This document shows, one piece after another, positions 8,423-19,419 of a stretch of DNA of 51,054 nt. Position numbers and translations under genes: made by a program. Numbering within the stretch: position 1 is the stretch's first letter; the number at the start of each line of letters is the position of its first letter. The notes below the pieces were generated by a model. It saw only the letters and a program-made list of their open reading frames with translations. It was not told the DNA's origin and made no database searches. The stretch is from an uncultured Caldimonas sp. (GTDB lineage Bacteria; Pseudomonadota; Gammaproteobacteria; Burkholderiales; Burkholderiaceae): assembly GCF_946480305.1 (NCBI RefSeq), contig NZ_CAMLJQ010000029.1, positions 1 to 51,054 of the forward strand, written 5' to 3'.

Positions 8423-9199
8423 ATGAAAAAACTGATCCTCTCCCTGCTGGCCTCGCTCGGCCTGACGCTCGGCGCCACCACCGCCCAGGCGGCGGAGGGC
8501 GGCATTCCCTGGGACAAGTTTCCGGCGTATCGCGTGACCGACGTGGCCGCGTTGCAAAACGGTGCGAAGCTGTTCGTCAACTACTGCCTGAACTGCCACT
8601 CGGCCGCCTTCATGCGCTACAACCGGCTGCGCGACATCGGCCTGACCGAGCAGCAGATCAAGGACAACCTCATGTTCGCCACCGACAAGGTGGGCGAGAC
8701 GATGAAGGTTGCGCTGGATCCCAAGCAGGCCAAGGAATGGTTCGGCGCCACCCCGCCCGACCTGACGGTGATCGCCCGTTCGCGCGCCTCGACCAGCGGA
8801 ACCGGTGCGGACTACCTCTACACCTACCTGCGCGCCTACTACCGCGACGACACCAAGGCCACCGGCTGGAACAACCTCGCGTTCCCGAACGTGGGCATGC
8901 CGCACGCGCTCTGGGAGTTGCAGGGCCAGCGTGCGGCGAAGTTCGTCGAGCAGAAGGACGCGCACGATCCGAGCAAGGTCACGCACGTGTTCGCCGGCTA
9001 CGAACAGCTGACGCCCGGTGCGCTGTCGCCGCAGGAGTACGACAACGCGGTCGCCGATCTCGTGGCCTTCCTGCAGTGGATGGGTGAGCCGGTCCAGAAA
9101 GACCGCGTGCGGCTCGGCGTGTGGGTGCTGATCTTCCTCAGCATCTTCACCGTGATCGCCTGGCGCCTGAACGCGGCGTACTGGAAAGACGTGAAGTGA
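8423..9199 (+). CDS. petC: ubiquinol-cytochrome c reductase, cytochrome c1
   Basis: A 258-residue c-type cytochrome, the third catalytic subunit of bc1, which accepts electrons from the Rieske protein and passes them to soluble cytochrome c. It has a Sec signal peptide (MKKLILSLLASLGLTLGA... with a probable AQA/AEG cleavage after residue 23), a heme attachment site CLNCH (55-59), and a C-terminal membrane anchor (VWVLIFLSIFTVIAW). I chose ATG 8423 because it opens the signal peptide; upstream in-frame codons lie inside petB. Confidence 0.96.
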   Translation: MKKLILSLLASLGLTLGATTAQAAEGGIPWDKFPAYRVTDVAALQNGAKLFVNYCLNCHSAAFMRYNRLRDIGLTEQQIKDNLMFATDKVGETMKVALDPKQAKEWFGATPPDLTVIARSRASTSGTGADYLYTYLRAYYRDDTKATGWNNLAFPNVGMPHALWELQGQRAAKFVEQKDAHDPSKVTHVFAGYEQLTPGALSPQEYDNAVADLVAFLQWMGEPVQKDRVRLGVWVLIFLSIFTVIAWRLNAAYWKDVK

Positions 9200-9242
9200 T
9201 CCGGCGCAGTGCCGTCGCCTTGTGCGATGGCGCTGCATCGCT

Positions 9243-9282
9243 CGGAGTGGGAGGCCTCGCGGCGCCCACTCCGTTTGTGTTT
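9243..9282 (+). terminator. rho-independent terminator after petABC
   Basis: A perfect 9-bp stem (CGGAGTGGG at 9243-9251 with CCCACTCCG at 9265-9273) with a 13-base loop is followed by TTTGTGTTT. It lies 44 bases after petC and before sspA. Confidence 0.72.
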
Positions 9283-9329
9283 ATCAGGGGCTGTTGCCCT
9301 CAACCTCGAAGATCAAGGAGCACGCCATC

Positions 9330-9941
9330 ATGATGGTGCTTTACTCCGGGACCACCTGCCCGTATTCCCACCGCTGCCGGTTCGTTCTGTTCGAAAAGGG
9401 CATGGATTTCGAGATCCGCGATGTCGACCTGTTCGCCAAGCCCGAAGACATCGCGCTGATGAATCCGTACAACGAGGTGCCCATCCTGGTGGAGCGAGAC
9501 CTCATCCTGTACGAGTCGAACATCATCAACGAGTACATCGATGAGCGCTTCCCCCATCCGCAGCTGATGCCGGGCGACCCGGTGGCCCGTGCACGCGTGC
9601 GCTTGTTCCTGCTCAACTTCGAGAAGGAGCTGTTCGCCCACGTCAACGTGCTCGAGTCGCGCGGCATCAAGCCGAACGACAAGCAGCTCGAGAAGGCGCG
9701 TTCGCAGATCCGCGACCGGCTGACGCAGCTCGCGCCCATCTTCCTCAAGAACAAGTACATGCTGGGCGAGGATTTCTCGATGCTCGACGTGGCGATCGCG
9801 CCGCTGCTGTGGCGCCTGGACTACTATGGAATCGAGTTGTCCAAGAACGCCGCACCGCTGCTGAAGTACGCAGAACGCATCTTCTCGCGGCCGGCATACA
9901 TCGAGGCGCTGACGCCTTCCGAGAAGGTGATGCGCAAGTAA
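9330..9941 (+). CDS. sspA: stringent starvation protein A (GST-fold, RNA polymerase-associated)
   Basis: A 203-residue GST-fold protein. SspA binds RNA polymerase and affects stationary-phase and acid-stress transcription; it lacks ordinary GST activity. The N-terminal thioredoxin-like domain starts MMVLYSGTTCPYSHRCRF, contains NEVPILVERDLILYES, and is followed by the all-helical C-terminal domain. Two adjacent ATGs (9330 and 9333) follow AAGGAG; I use the first. sspB follows after nine bases, the usual sspAB arrangement. Confidence 0.92.
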   Translation: MMVLYSGTTCPYSHRCRFVLFEKGMDFEIRDVDLFAKPEDIALMNPYNEVPILVERDLILYESNIINEYIDERFPHPQLMPGDPVARARVRLFLLNFEKELFAHVNVLESRGIKPNDKQLEKARSQIRDRLTQLAPIFLKNKYMLGEDFSMLDVAIAPLLWRLDYYGIELSKNAAPLLKYAERIFSRPAYIEALTPSEKVMRK

Positions 9942-9950
9942 CGCGCTGCC

Positions 9951-10496
9951 ATGACGAAGCTCCAATCGACCGGTGGCGGGGCGGGCAGTTCGACCCGCCC
10001 GTACCTGATCCGCGCACTGCACGACTGGTGCACCGACAACGGCTACACGCCGTATCTCGCCGTGTTCGTCGATCGCTCGGTGCAGGTGCCGGTGGAGTAC
10101 GTCAAGAACAACGAGATCGTGCTCAACGTCAGCTTCGACGCGACGAGCGGCTTGCAGCTGGGCAACGAGTACATCGAGTTCCGGGCGCGCTTCGGTGGTG
10201 TGCCGCGTGACATCCTCGTCCCGGTCGATCACGTCATCGCGATCTATGCCCGCGAGAACGGCCAGGGCATGGCCTTTCCGGTGCCGACGGAAGCGGGCGG
10301 GGAGCCCGCGGCGGACGACGCAGCCGAGATGGAGCCAGGGGCGCCGCCCGACGAAACGGCCGCGCCGGGCCTCAAACTGGCGCCGTCGGTTGGGCGTGAG
10401 CCCCCCGCTGCGCCGCCTGCCTCAGGAGATGACGGACCCTCCGAGCCGCCCCAGCCCCCATCCGGACCGCGGCCTTCGCTCAAGCGGGTCAAGTAA
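9951..10496 (+). CDS. sspB: ClpXP protease specificity-enhancing factor SspB
   Basis: A 181-residue adaptor that tethers ssrA-tagged and other substrates to ClpXP. The folded domain (about 15-120) has the family landmarks RPYLIRALHDWCTDNGYTPY, VNNEIVLNVSFDAT-like beta strands and FGGVPRDILVPVDHVIAIYARENGQGM. A flexible proline/acid-rich tail follows and ends in PRPSLKRVK, the short conserved ClpX-binding end. It is cotranscribed with sspA. Confidence 0.94.
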   Translation: MTKLQSTGGGAGSSTRPYLIRALHDWCTDNGYTPYLAVFVDRSVQVPVEYVKNNEIVLNVSFDATSGLQLGNEYIEFRARFGGVPRDILVPVDHVIAIYARENGQGMAFPVPTEAGGEPAADDAAEMEPGAPPDETAAPGLKLAPSVGREPPAAPPASGDDGPSEPPQPPSGPRPSLKRVK

Positions 10497-10499
10497 AAT
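10494..10499 (+). promoter_or_regulatory. possible -10 for tRNA-Thr
   Basis: TAAAAT overlaps the sspB stop codon, 25 bases before the tRNA. No clear -35 is seen, so the tRNA may also be read from the ssp transcript. Confidence 0.3.
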
Positions 10500-10523
10500 C
10501 GCCGCGCCTCTTTCGCGCAGCGC

Positions 10524-10599
10524 GCCGGCTTAGCTCAGTTGGTAGAGCAACCGCCTTGTAAGCGGTAGGTCATCCGTTCGAGTCGGATAGCCGGCACCA
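10524..10599 (+). tRNA. tRNA-Thr (anticodon UGU)
   Basis: A complete cloverleaf: acceptor GCCGGCT pairs with AGCCGGC, D arm GCTC/GAGC, anticodon stem ACCGC/GCGGT with loop CTTGTAA (anticodon TGT), and T arm ATCCG-TTCGAGT-CGGAT. The CCA end is encoded. Confidence 0.97.
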
Positions 10600-10660
10600 T
10601 CTTCGCCAGCCCAAACGTGAAACCTTACCGGTGCGTTACCTGCGGTTTCCGGTGTGCGGC

Positions 10661-10966
10661 TCAAGCGGATTGAACCTTCACCCTGATCGCGTTAACCTGC
10701 CAGCCATGTTGCCGCAGCGCCTCCTCCAGGCGCGGCTGCAGTTGCCGGAGTTTCGCGGCAGCGGCCCCGTTCGGGGCCAGCAGGGACCACCCCTGCTCAT
10801 CGACAGGCCCGGGTTTGACATGGGCCGCGAGAGCGGGTGGCAGGAGAGGGCGAATCACTTCAAATCGAGCGTTGGACTCGCGCATCAGCTGTTGAAGCCG
10901 CGCCAGTCCTGAATGGCGATCCAGGGCTTCATGGATCGGCAGCGTGTGTGGTGCGCGCTGGTTCAT
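10661..10966 (-). CDS. DUF721 / DciA-like protein
   Basis: A 101-residue small basic protein of the DUF721 type, whose characterised members (DciA) help load the replicative helicase DnaB. Visible are an N-terminal helical part (ARLQQLMRESNARFEVIRPLLPPALAAHV), a variable GWSLLAPNGAAAAKLRQLQPRLEEAL segment, and a short C-terminal beta strand (VNAIRVKVQS), the family's KH-like fold. It starts 15 bases from the divergent M23 gene, with no Shine-Dalgarno and a TACACT -10-like hexamer just upstream. Position next to M23 and secA is usual for the group. Function by homology only. Confidence 0.72.
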   Translation of the reverse strand: MNQRAPHTLPIHEALDRHSGLARLQQLMRESNARFEVIRPLLPPALAAHVKPGPVDEQGWSLLAPNGAAAAKLRQLQPRLEEALRQHGWQVNAIRVKVQSA

Positions 10967-10981
10967 GCAAGGAGTGTAGCG

Positions 10982-11995
10982 ATGCAGATCATGATCACCC
11001 ACGGGCGCCTCGCAAAGACGCACGTGCTGCAGTTGGGCCGGTGGCAATTGCTCTTCCTCACCCTGGCATTGGCGACCTGCCTGCTGGCCCTGTCGGGATC
11101 CATCTATCACTTCATCTTCCTGAAGGCCGCGCGCGACGGCTGGCCGGTGGTGAGCCAATTGGTCAAGCTGGTCGTCAAGGACGAGTTCGCGCAGCGCGAC
11201 CGCTTCATGCGCGAGAACCTCGACGCGATGGCGCAGAAGGTCGGCGAGATGCAGGCTCGTCTGATCCAACTCGAGGCGATGGGCGAACGAGTCTCCGGGC
11301 TCGCGGGCATCAAACCGGAAGAGATCAAGGTCAGCGGAAAGCTGCCCGGCCAGGGCGGCCCCTTCGTGCCGATGGACAAGCCCTCGCTGCAAGACCTGAA
11401 TCAAGCCATTGCCTGGCTCGACGAGTTCTCCGCCGAGCGAGCCGACGTGTTCACGATGATCGAATCTCGCCTGTTCGAGGCGCAGATGAAATCGCTCATG
11501 GTGCCGAACTCCAAGCCGGTCAATGCGCAGCCGGGTTCCGGCTTCGGATTCCGCTCGGATCCGTTCTCGGGCCGCTCGGCCTTGCACACCGGGCTCGACT
11601 TCCCGGCAGAACACGGCACGCCGATCAAGGCGGCCGCGGGCGGTGTTGTCATTGCGGCCGAATACCACTCCGCCTACGGCAACATGATCGATCTCGACCA
11701 CGGCAACGGCCTCGTCACCCGGTATGCGCACGCGTCGAAGCTGCTCGTCGAACGGGGCGACATCGTGAAGCGTGGCCAAGCCATCGCCCAGGTCGGATCC
11801 ACCGGCCGCTCCACCGGGCCCCACCTGCACTTCGAGGTGCTGGTATCGGGCGTGCAGCAAGATCCTGCGAAGTTCCTCGCCGGTCGGAGCACCGCCCAGC
11901 GGGCAGTGGCCCAAGGCCCACGGGAGCCTGCGCTGGCGACCCCCACGCAACAAGCCGTTACCGGGCTTGCAACCGGCACTTCCGCCGCCAACTGA
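10982..11995 (+). CDS. M23 family metallopeptidase (LytM/peptidoglycan endopeptidase)
   Basis: A 337-residue cell-wall peptidase anchored in the inner membrane. It has an N-terminal membrane segment (about 21-47), a helical/coiled-coil periplasmic stalk (60-110), and a C-terminal LytM domain. The domain's zinc ligands are His202 and Asp206 (HTGLD) and His283 in HLHFEV (281-286), all present, so it should be active rather than an EnvC-like activator. I start it at MQIMITHGRL because AAGGAG lies seven bases upstream. secA follows after 232 bases that contain no gene. Confidence 0.88.
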   Translation: MQIMITHGRLAKTHVLQLGRWQLLFLTLALATCLLALSGSIYHFIFLKAARDGWPVVSQLVKLVVKDEFAQRDRFMRENLDAMAQKVGEMQARLIQLEAMGERVSGLAGIKPEEIKVSGKLPGQGGPFVPMDKPSLQDLNQAIAWLDEFSAERADVFTMIESRLFEAQMKSLMVPNSKPVNAQPGSGFGFRSDPFSGRSALHTGLDFPAEHGTPIKAAAGGVVIAAEYHSAYGNMIDLDHGNGLVTRYAHASKLLVERGDIVKRGQAIAQVGSTGRSTGPHLHFEVLVSGVQQDPAKFLAGRSTAQRAVAQGPREPALATPTQQAVTGLATGTSAAN

Positions 11996-12044
11996 CAGCG
12001 CCGCCGGTTGCACGTGCGGCTCCGGCCGGCGCGTACCCCGGTGC

Positions 12045-12050
12045 TAAACT
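12045..12050 (+). promoter_or_regulatory. candidate -10 upstream of secA
   Basis: TAAACT lies about 180 bases before secA in the only intergenic space between the M23 gene and secA; no -35 match is seen at normal spacing. I see no SecM-like arrest peptide in the leader. Confidence 0.25.
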
Positions 12051-12227
12051 CCGACGCTTTTGGAGCGGCCAGACCGCCCGGTGCCGTTTGCCGGGTGTGT
12101 GGCGTCCGAGCAGTCCGGCTCTCCTCGCGCCCGCCCGGAGACCACGCGCGTGCACTGCGCGAGAGCAACTGGGTCGCGTCGCCATCACGCCCGACCGGCC
12201 GTCCCCATCATCCAAGAACCGAACCGC

Positions 12228-14972
<2,745 letters not shown>

Positions 14973-14991
14973 GCGGGCGCGGTGCACCGAC

Positions 14992-15025
14992 ATCAGGGGC
15001 TCCCGCGGGAGCCCCTGATCGTTTC
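14992..15025 (+). terminator. terminator after secA
   Basis: A perfect 28-base palindrome (14992-15019; ATCAGGGGCTCCCG and its complement) is followed by CGTTTCT. It lies 20 bases after the secA stop and 62 bases before argJ. Confidence 0.7.
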
Positions 15026-15087
15026 TGGCCCTGCGAGCGGCTGCCTACAATGCCGGCTTCGCTTTCACACTGCGCATCGAGGCCCCC

Positions 15088-16317
15088 ATGCCCGTCAATC
15101 TCCTGGCTCCCGACCCCACCACATTGCACCCTGTTCCCGGCGTGAAGCTGGGCGTCGCCATGGCCGGCGTGCGCAAGGCCAACCGACGCGATCTCACGGT
15201 CATCACGTTGGAGGAGGGCAGCGCCGTGGCGGGTGTGTTCACGCAGAACCGCTTCTGCGCCGCGCCGGTGCAGTTGGCGCGCAAGCACCTCGCGTCGGGC
15301 GTGGGCACGCGTGCGCTGGTCATCAACACCGGCAACGCGAACGCGGGCACCGGCGAAGACGGGCTGGTCCGCGCGTTCTCGACCTGCGTGGCCCTGGCGC
15401 GCAAGCTGGAGATCGCACCTGAGCAGGTGCTGCCTTTCTCTACCGGCGTGATCATGGAGCCGCTGCCCACCGATCGCATCGAAGCCGGACTGCCGGCGGC
15501 GCTGGCCGACCTGAAGGAAGGCAACTGGGGCGTCGCGGCCGAGGCCATCATGACGACCGACACCGTGGCCAAGGCAGCTTCGCGCCAGGTGCAGATCGAT
15601 GGGCAGACGGTCACCGTCACCGGGATCAGCAAAGGCGCCGGGATGATCCGGCCCAACATGGCCACGATGCTGAGTTTCGTCGCGACCGATGCCAACATCG
15701 CGCCGGCGCTGCTGCAGGCCCTGGTGCGTGAAGCCGCTGACCTTTCGTTCAACCGCATCACGATCGACGGCGATACGTCGACGAACGACTGCTTCATGCT
15801 GTTGTCGTCTCGCAAGGCCGGCCACGCGCCGATCGAATCGCTCGACACCCCGGCCGGTCGCGCGTTGCGCGATGCGGTCGTGGCCGTGGCGGAGCAACTG
15901 GCGCAAGCCATCGTGCGCGACGGCGAGGGCGCGACCAAGTTCATCACCGTGCAGGTGGAGGGTGGTCGCACCGAGCAGGAGTGCGAGCAGGTTGCCTACG
16001 CGATTGCCCACTCGCCGCTGGTCAAGACCGCGTTCTACGCCAGCGACCCCAACCTGGGCCGCATCCTCGCTGCGGTGGGCTACGCCGGCATCGCCGACCT
16101 TGACCAGGCCGGCATCGAGCTGCATCTCGACGACGTGCACGTCGCCACGAAGGGTGGGCGCCATCCGGGCTACCAGGAAGCCGACGGCCAGCGTGTGATG
16201 AAGCAAGCCGAGATCACCGTGAGGGTCGGGCTCGGCCGCGGCACTGCGCAGGCCACCGTGTGGACCTGCGACTTCTCGCACGACTACGTCAGCATCAACG
16301 CCGACTACCGCAGCTGA
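15088..16317 (+). CDS. argJ: bifunctional glutamate N-acetyltransferase / amino-acid acetyltransferase ArgJ
   Basis: A 409-residue ornithine acetyltransferase that transfers acetyl from N-acetylornithine to glutamate, recycling it in arginine synthesis; many members also use acetyl-CoA. The precursor self-cleaves before the nucleophilic threonine, here Thr193 in [16 protein letters not shown], giving alpha and beta chains. Other landmarks are NTGNANAGTG near residue 80 and [19 protein letters not shown] near the end. ArgB of the same pathway is encoded at 29200. Confidence 0.96.
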   Translation: MPVNLLAPDPTTLHPVPGVKLGVAMAGVRKANRRDLTVITLEEGSAVAGVFTQNRFCAAPVQLARKHLASGVGTRALVINTGNANAGTGEDGLVRAFSTCVALARKLEIAPEQVLPFSTGVIMEPLPTDRIEAGLPAALADLKEGNWGVAAEAIMTTDTVAKAASRQVQIDGQTVTVTGISKGAGMIRPNMATMLSFVATDANIAPALLQALVREAADLSFNRITIDGDTSTNDCFMLLSSRKAGHAPIESLDTPAGRALRDAVVAVAEQLAQAIVRDGEGATKFITVQVEGGRTEQECEQVAYAIAHSPLVKTAFYASDPNLGRILAAVGYAGIADLDQAGIELHLDDVHVATKGGRHPGYQEADGQRVMKQAEITVRVGLGRGTAQATVWTCDFSHDYVSINADYRS

Positions 16318-16342
16318 CCGGCGGCAGGGTCAGCCGCGCGCC

Positions 16343-17932
16343 TCAGCGGTGCGGCAGGTGGAAGTAGAACGTCGCGCCCTGCTCGGGCGCTGCTTCTGCC
16401 CAGATCTGCCCGCCGTGCTTCTGGATCACGCGGCGCACGATCGCGAGGCCGATGCCGGTGCCTGCAAAGTCGCGCTCTGGGTGCATGCGGCGGAACGGCT
16501 CGAACAACTGCAGCGCGTGGGCCATGTCGAAGCCCACGCCGTTGTCCCTTACCCAGCACACCCGGGAGCCGTCGGGCTGCAGCGCCGAACTGATCTCCAC
16601 CCGTGCGTCGCGCCGCCGGCTGGTGTATTTCCACGCGTTCGACAGCAGGTTCTCGATCGCCAGCCGCAGCAGGCCCCGATCGCCGATGACTTCGATGTCT
16701 GGCGCCACCGTGAAGCTGACCGAACGCTCAGGCGCTGCGGCGTGTTGCTGTGCAGCGATTTCCTCGGCCATGCGGGTCAGATCCACCGGGCTCTTGCGCA
16801 CTTCGCTTCGCGTGATCTTCGACAGCATCAACAGGTCTTCGATGATCTGACCCATGCGTGCTGCCGAGCTGCGGATGTGGCCGAGGAAGCGTAGCGGCTG
16901 CTCGTCCAGCTTGTCGCGAGCCTCCTCGAGCAGCAGGTCGCCATAACCGCTGATCGCCCGCAGTGGCGCCCGCAGGTCGTGCGAGACAGAGTAGGCGAAG
17001 GCTTCGAGCTCGGCGTTTGCGTCCTGCAGCTCGGCGGTTCGCTCCCGTACGCGCTGCTCCAGCCCCGCCAGCAACTGCACGTTCTGCATCGCCACGGAAG
17101 TGCTGTCCGCCAGCGCCTGCAGCAGTGCGATCTCGTCATCGCTTGCGACGTGCGGCTGGGCCCAATAGGTGCCGATGGCCCCGAGCGGGTCGAGCGTGCG
17201 GATCGGCACCATCACCATGCTCTTCACGAAGGTGGGGCGGTAGGCATCGGCCGGCACGCGAGCGTCGGTATAGATGTCGGGGATGGCAGCCGGTTGCCGG
17301 TGTTCCATCACCCACCCGCTGACGCAGGCGGACATCGGAAAGCGCTTGCCTTTCCACAAGGGCTCGATGGCGTCTTCGTCGGCGTAGTGGCAATGATCGC
17401 CCTCGCGCAGCACAAAGGTGGCACCGTCCGCATGCACCAGGGCGCGTGCACCACGGCGGACGATCTCCTGGATGGCGTCGATGCTGCGCGCCAGCGACAG
17501 CTGCTGCACCAGATCCACGAGCGATGCGCGATCCTGTGCGAGCCGGGCCTGGCGCTGACCAGCGCGATTGCCGCGGACGCCGCGCAGCGCGATGGGCAGC
17601 CGCCACAACTGGTCTTTGCCGACGCAATCGGTCGCGCCGGCGAGGATGCATTGGAGCGCGCGCTTCTCGTCGCTGCTGCCGCTCACGAAGATGAACGGCA
17701 CCTCCGCGTCCTTCCGGCGCACTGCGTGCAGCGCGTCGAGACCGTCGTAGCCGGCGATCGAGTGATCGGACAGCACCACGTCATAGGGGCCCGCTTCGAG
17801 CGCAGCGAGGAACTCCGTCTCCGTGGAAACGGGGCGCCAGTCGCCGTCGATGTCCAATCGTTTCAGGCCCCGTTGAACGAGGTCGATGTCTCGCGCATCA
17901 TCTTCGAGTTGCAGAATGCGCAGGCGCTTCAT
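16343..17932 (-). CDS. REC-GAF-histidine kinase (hybrid with N-terminal receiver)
   Basis: A 529-residue cytoplasmic signalling protein. Domains in order: a receiver (about 3-120; acidic pocket EDD at 10-12, phospho-acceptor Asp56 in VVLSDHS, Lys106 in VGKDQLWRL), a GAF domain (about 145-290), HisKA with His318 in SVSHDLRAPLRAISGYG, and HATPase_c with N-box LLSNAWKYT, DNGVGF (463-468) and GTGIGLAIV (491-499). No membrane segment is seen. The kinase core resembles the bacteriophytochrome-type family that often pairs with a separate response regulator, but the cysteine for a bilin is not seen, so this is not a phytochrome. No partner regulator is adjacent. GAGG upstream supports the ATG at 17932. 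Confidence 0.88.
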   Translation of the reverse strand: MKRLRILQLEDDARDIDLVQRGLKRLDIDGDWRPVSTETEFLAALEAGPYDVVLSDHSIAGYDGLDALHAVRRKDAEVPFIFVSGSSDEKRALQCILAGATDCVGKDQLWRLPIALRGVRGNRAGQRQARLAQDRASLVDLVQQLSLARSIDAIQEIVRRGARALVHADGATFVLREGDHCHYADEDAIEPLWKGKRFPMSACVSGWVMEHRQPAAIPDIYTDARVPADAYRPTFVKSMVMVPIRTLDPLGAIGTYWAQPHVASDDEIALLQALADSTSVAMQNVQLLAGLEQRVRERTAELQDANAELEAFAYSVSHDLRAPLRAISGYGDLLLEEARDKLDEQPLRFLGHIRSSAARMGQIIEDLLMLSKITRSEVRKSPVDLTRMAEEIAAQQHAAAPERSVSFTVAPDIEVIGDRGLLRLAIENLLSNAWKYTSRRRDARVEISSALQPDGSRVCWVRDNGVGFDMAHALQLFEPFRRMHPERDFAGTGIGLAIVRRVIQKHGGQIWAEAAPEQGATFYFHLPHR

Positions 17933-18027
17933 GGGATCCTCAGCTGGCCGCGGCGGCGTGCGGCGCATCTGGCGGTATACCTTGCCGAACCGCGAGTCGA
18001 GGACTGTCAGGACTGACAGTCGGCGGT

Positions 18028-19287
18028 TCAGGTGGCAGCGAGGGCCTTTTCCAGGTCGTCGAGCGTCTGCTCGAGTTCATGGACGGCGCGACCCATGCGT
18101 GAGCGCAGCGGCTGCGTCGAGTCGACCAGCATGCGGTGAGGGTCGTTCAGCACGTCGAGGTCGAGCGAGATGCCGTGCTGGGCCAGTTGCGGCGCAAGCG
18201 CCGTCTTGCGAGCTCTCAGCATCTGGCGCGTCTGCCGATAGGCATGCTCGGCGAGGCGTCGGCGTTGGGAGTAGCTGAAGGTGTTGGCGAGGAAGAGCTC
18301 CGCGTCGCGCTGGTCGGGCTCGAACAGCACGATGTCGGTGGCGGGGTAGGCGCGTTCGTAGCCCTTCATGCCGAGTTCCAGCCGGGAGTGGATCATGGAG
18401 CGGAAGGTCTGCGACAGCACCACCGGCAGCCCGCCGTCCGCGATGCGCGGAATGCGCTGCCGGCCCCTGCTCATCACCCGCTCGGGGTGCGGGTGACTGG
18501 CGTCGAACGGCACCAGCGGATTGAGGCAGATCAACAGGTCCAACCCCTGCTCGAGCAGCACCGAGGCGTGCATCGTCTTCTTCAGCGCGCCGTCGACATA
18601 GCTGCGACCGTCGATCTCGACCGGCGGAAAGAGCCCGGGCAGCGCAGCGCTCGCCTGCACCGCCTTCGAGATGGGGACGTGCTCCCAGCCTGGCAATCCG
18701 AACGGAGCGGCCTGGCCGCTGTCGAGGTCGGTCGCCACCAGCACCAGCTGGCGCTTCAATTCCCGGAAGTCGTTGGTGCGGCCCGGCTGCGCGAACATCT
18801 TCTGCAGCCGTTCGTCGATCAGCCGGTTGGAGAACAGCCCGGTCGGGATGGCGCGGCCGACCCGCTCGAAGGCGCTCATCAGCGAACGGCGACCAAAGGC
18901 GTAGTGCAGGCCGGCAGAGGCCAGCAGTCCAGGCAGCGCGGTCAGGCGGCGCATGAATTCGCCATAGGCCGGGCGGATCAGCAGGGTCGGCTCGAACAGG
19001 TCGTCGCGGCCGCCTTCGTTCTCGATGAAGGCGCGGCACAACTCGCGTGGACGCATGCCGTTGGCCAGTCCCGCTGCAATGAAGCCGCCGGCGGACACGC
19101 CGACGTAGCTATGGCACTGGGTGAGGTCGAGCCCGCGCAACGACTCGTCGAGCGCGCACAGCGCGCCGATTTCGTAGATGGCGCCGAGCGGGCCGCCGCC
19201 CGCGAGCGCGAGGCCGATGCGCGAGGGATGGTGATGCCGGGCCAGCGGCCGGGGATGACGTACTGCTGTCTTCACGGTGTGGGGCAT
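18028..19287 (-). CDS. patatin-like phospholipase
   Basis: A 419-residue patatin-fold acyl hydrolase. It has the oxyanion loop GGGPLGA (31-37), nucleophile elbow GVSAG with Ser65, and the partner Asp232 in VDGALKK, so the Ser-Asp dyad is complete. No signal peptide is seen and it is probably cytoplasmic. Substrate is unknown; lipid or thioester hydrolysis is likely. It lies downstream of the phasin gene on the same strand, but a hairpin separates them. The start has no Shine-Dalgarno, and TAAACT lies eight bases upstream, suggesting a leaderless transcript. Confidence 0.85.
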   Translation of the reverse strand: MPHTVKTAVRHPRPLARHHHPSRIGLALAGGGPLGAIYEIGALCALDESLRGLDLTQCHSYVGVSAGGFIAAGLANGMRPRELCRAFIENEGGRDDLFEPTLLIRPAYGEFMRRLTALPGLLASAGLHYAFGRRSLMSAFERVGRAIPTGLFSNRLIDERLQKMFAQPGRTNDFRELKRQLVLVATDLDSGQAAPFGLPGWEHVPISKAVQASAALPGLFPPVEIDGRSYVDGALKKTMHASVLLEQGLDLLICLNPLVPFDASHPHPERVMSRGRQRIPRIADGGLPVVLSQTFRSMIHSRLELGMKGYERAYPATDIVLFEPDQRDAELFLANTFSYSQRRRLAEHAYRQTRQMLRARKTALAPQLAQHGISLDLDVLNDPHRMLVDSTQPLRSRMGRAVHELEQTLDDLEKALAAT

Positions 19288-19293
19288 GCGGCC

Positions 19294-19299
19294 AGTTTA
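19294..19299 (-). promoter_or_regulatory. candidate -10 of the patatin gene
   Basis: TAAACT on the minus strand is six bases upstream of the neighbouring GCATG; a start here would put +1 at or beside the ATG. No matching -35. Confidence 0.3.
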
Positions 19300-19334
19300 G
19301 GAGCGGCGTGCCGGCACGCGTTGGGCGCCGTGCC

Positions 19335-19352
19335 TAATCCGGCTCCGGATTA
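19335..19352. repeat. 18-base inverted repeat between phasin and patatin genes
   Basis: TAATCCGG-CT-CCGGATTA is a perfect 8-bp dyad, 48 bases upstream of the patatin start. It may be an operator or simply part of the phasin 3' region. Confidence 0.4.
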
Positions 19353-19374
19353 ACCCGCAACGCCCGCAAAGCGC

Positions 19375-19398
19375 AGCGGGGCGCCGTGGCGCCCCGCT
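19375..19398 (-). terminator. terminator after the phasin gene
   Basis: A perfect 11-bp stem (AGCGGGGCGCC / GGCGCCCCGCT) with a 2-base loop lies 21 bases past the phasin stop. On the minus strand only a weak T tract follows (GCGCTTTG). Confidence 0.5.
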
Positions 19399-19419
19399 TT
19401 CTCGTGACGTTTACGGCCA

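Noticed and set aside
12000..12227. SecM-like arrest peptide or regulatory leader before secA.
   Set aside because: No short frame with a signal peptide and arrest motif was found. SecM is an enterobacterial feature.
17000..17900. Reading the REC-GAF-kinase as a bacteriophytochrome.
   Set aside because: No PAS-GAF-PHY order, no bilin cysteine at the N terminus, and the receiver is at the wrong end.
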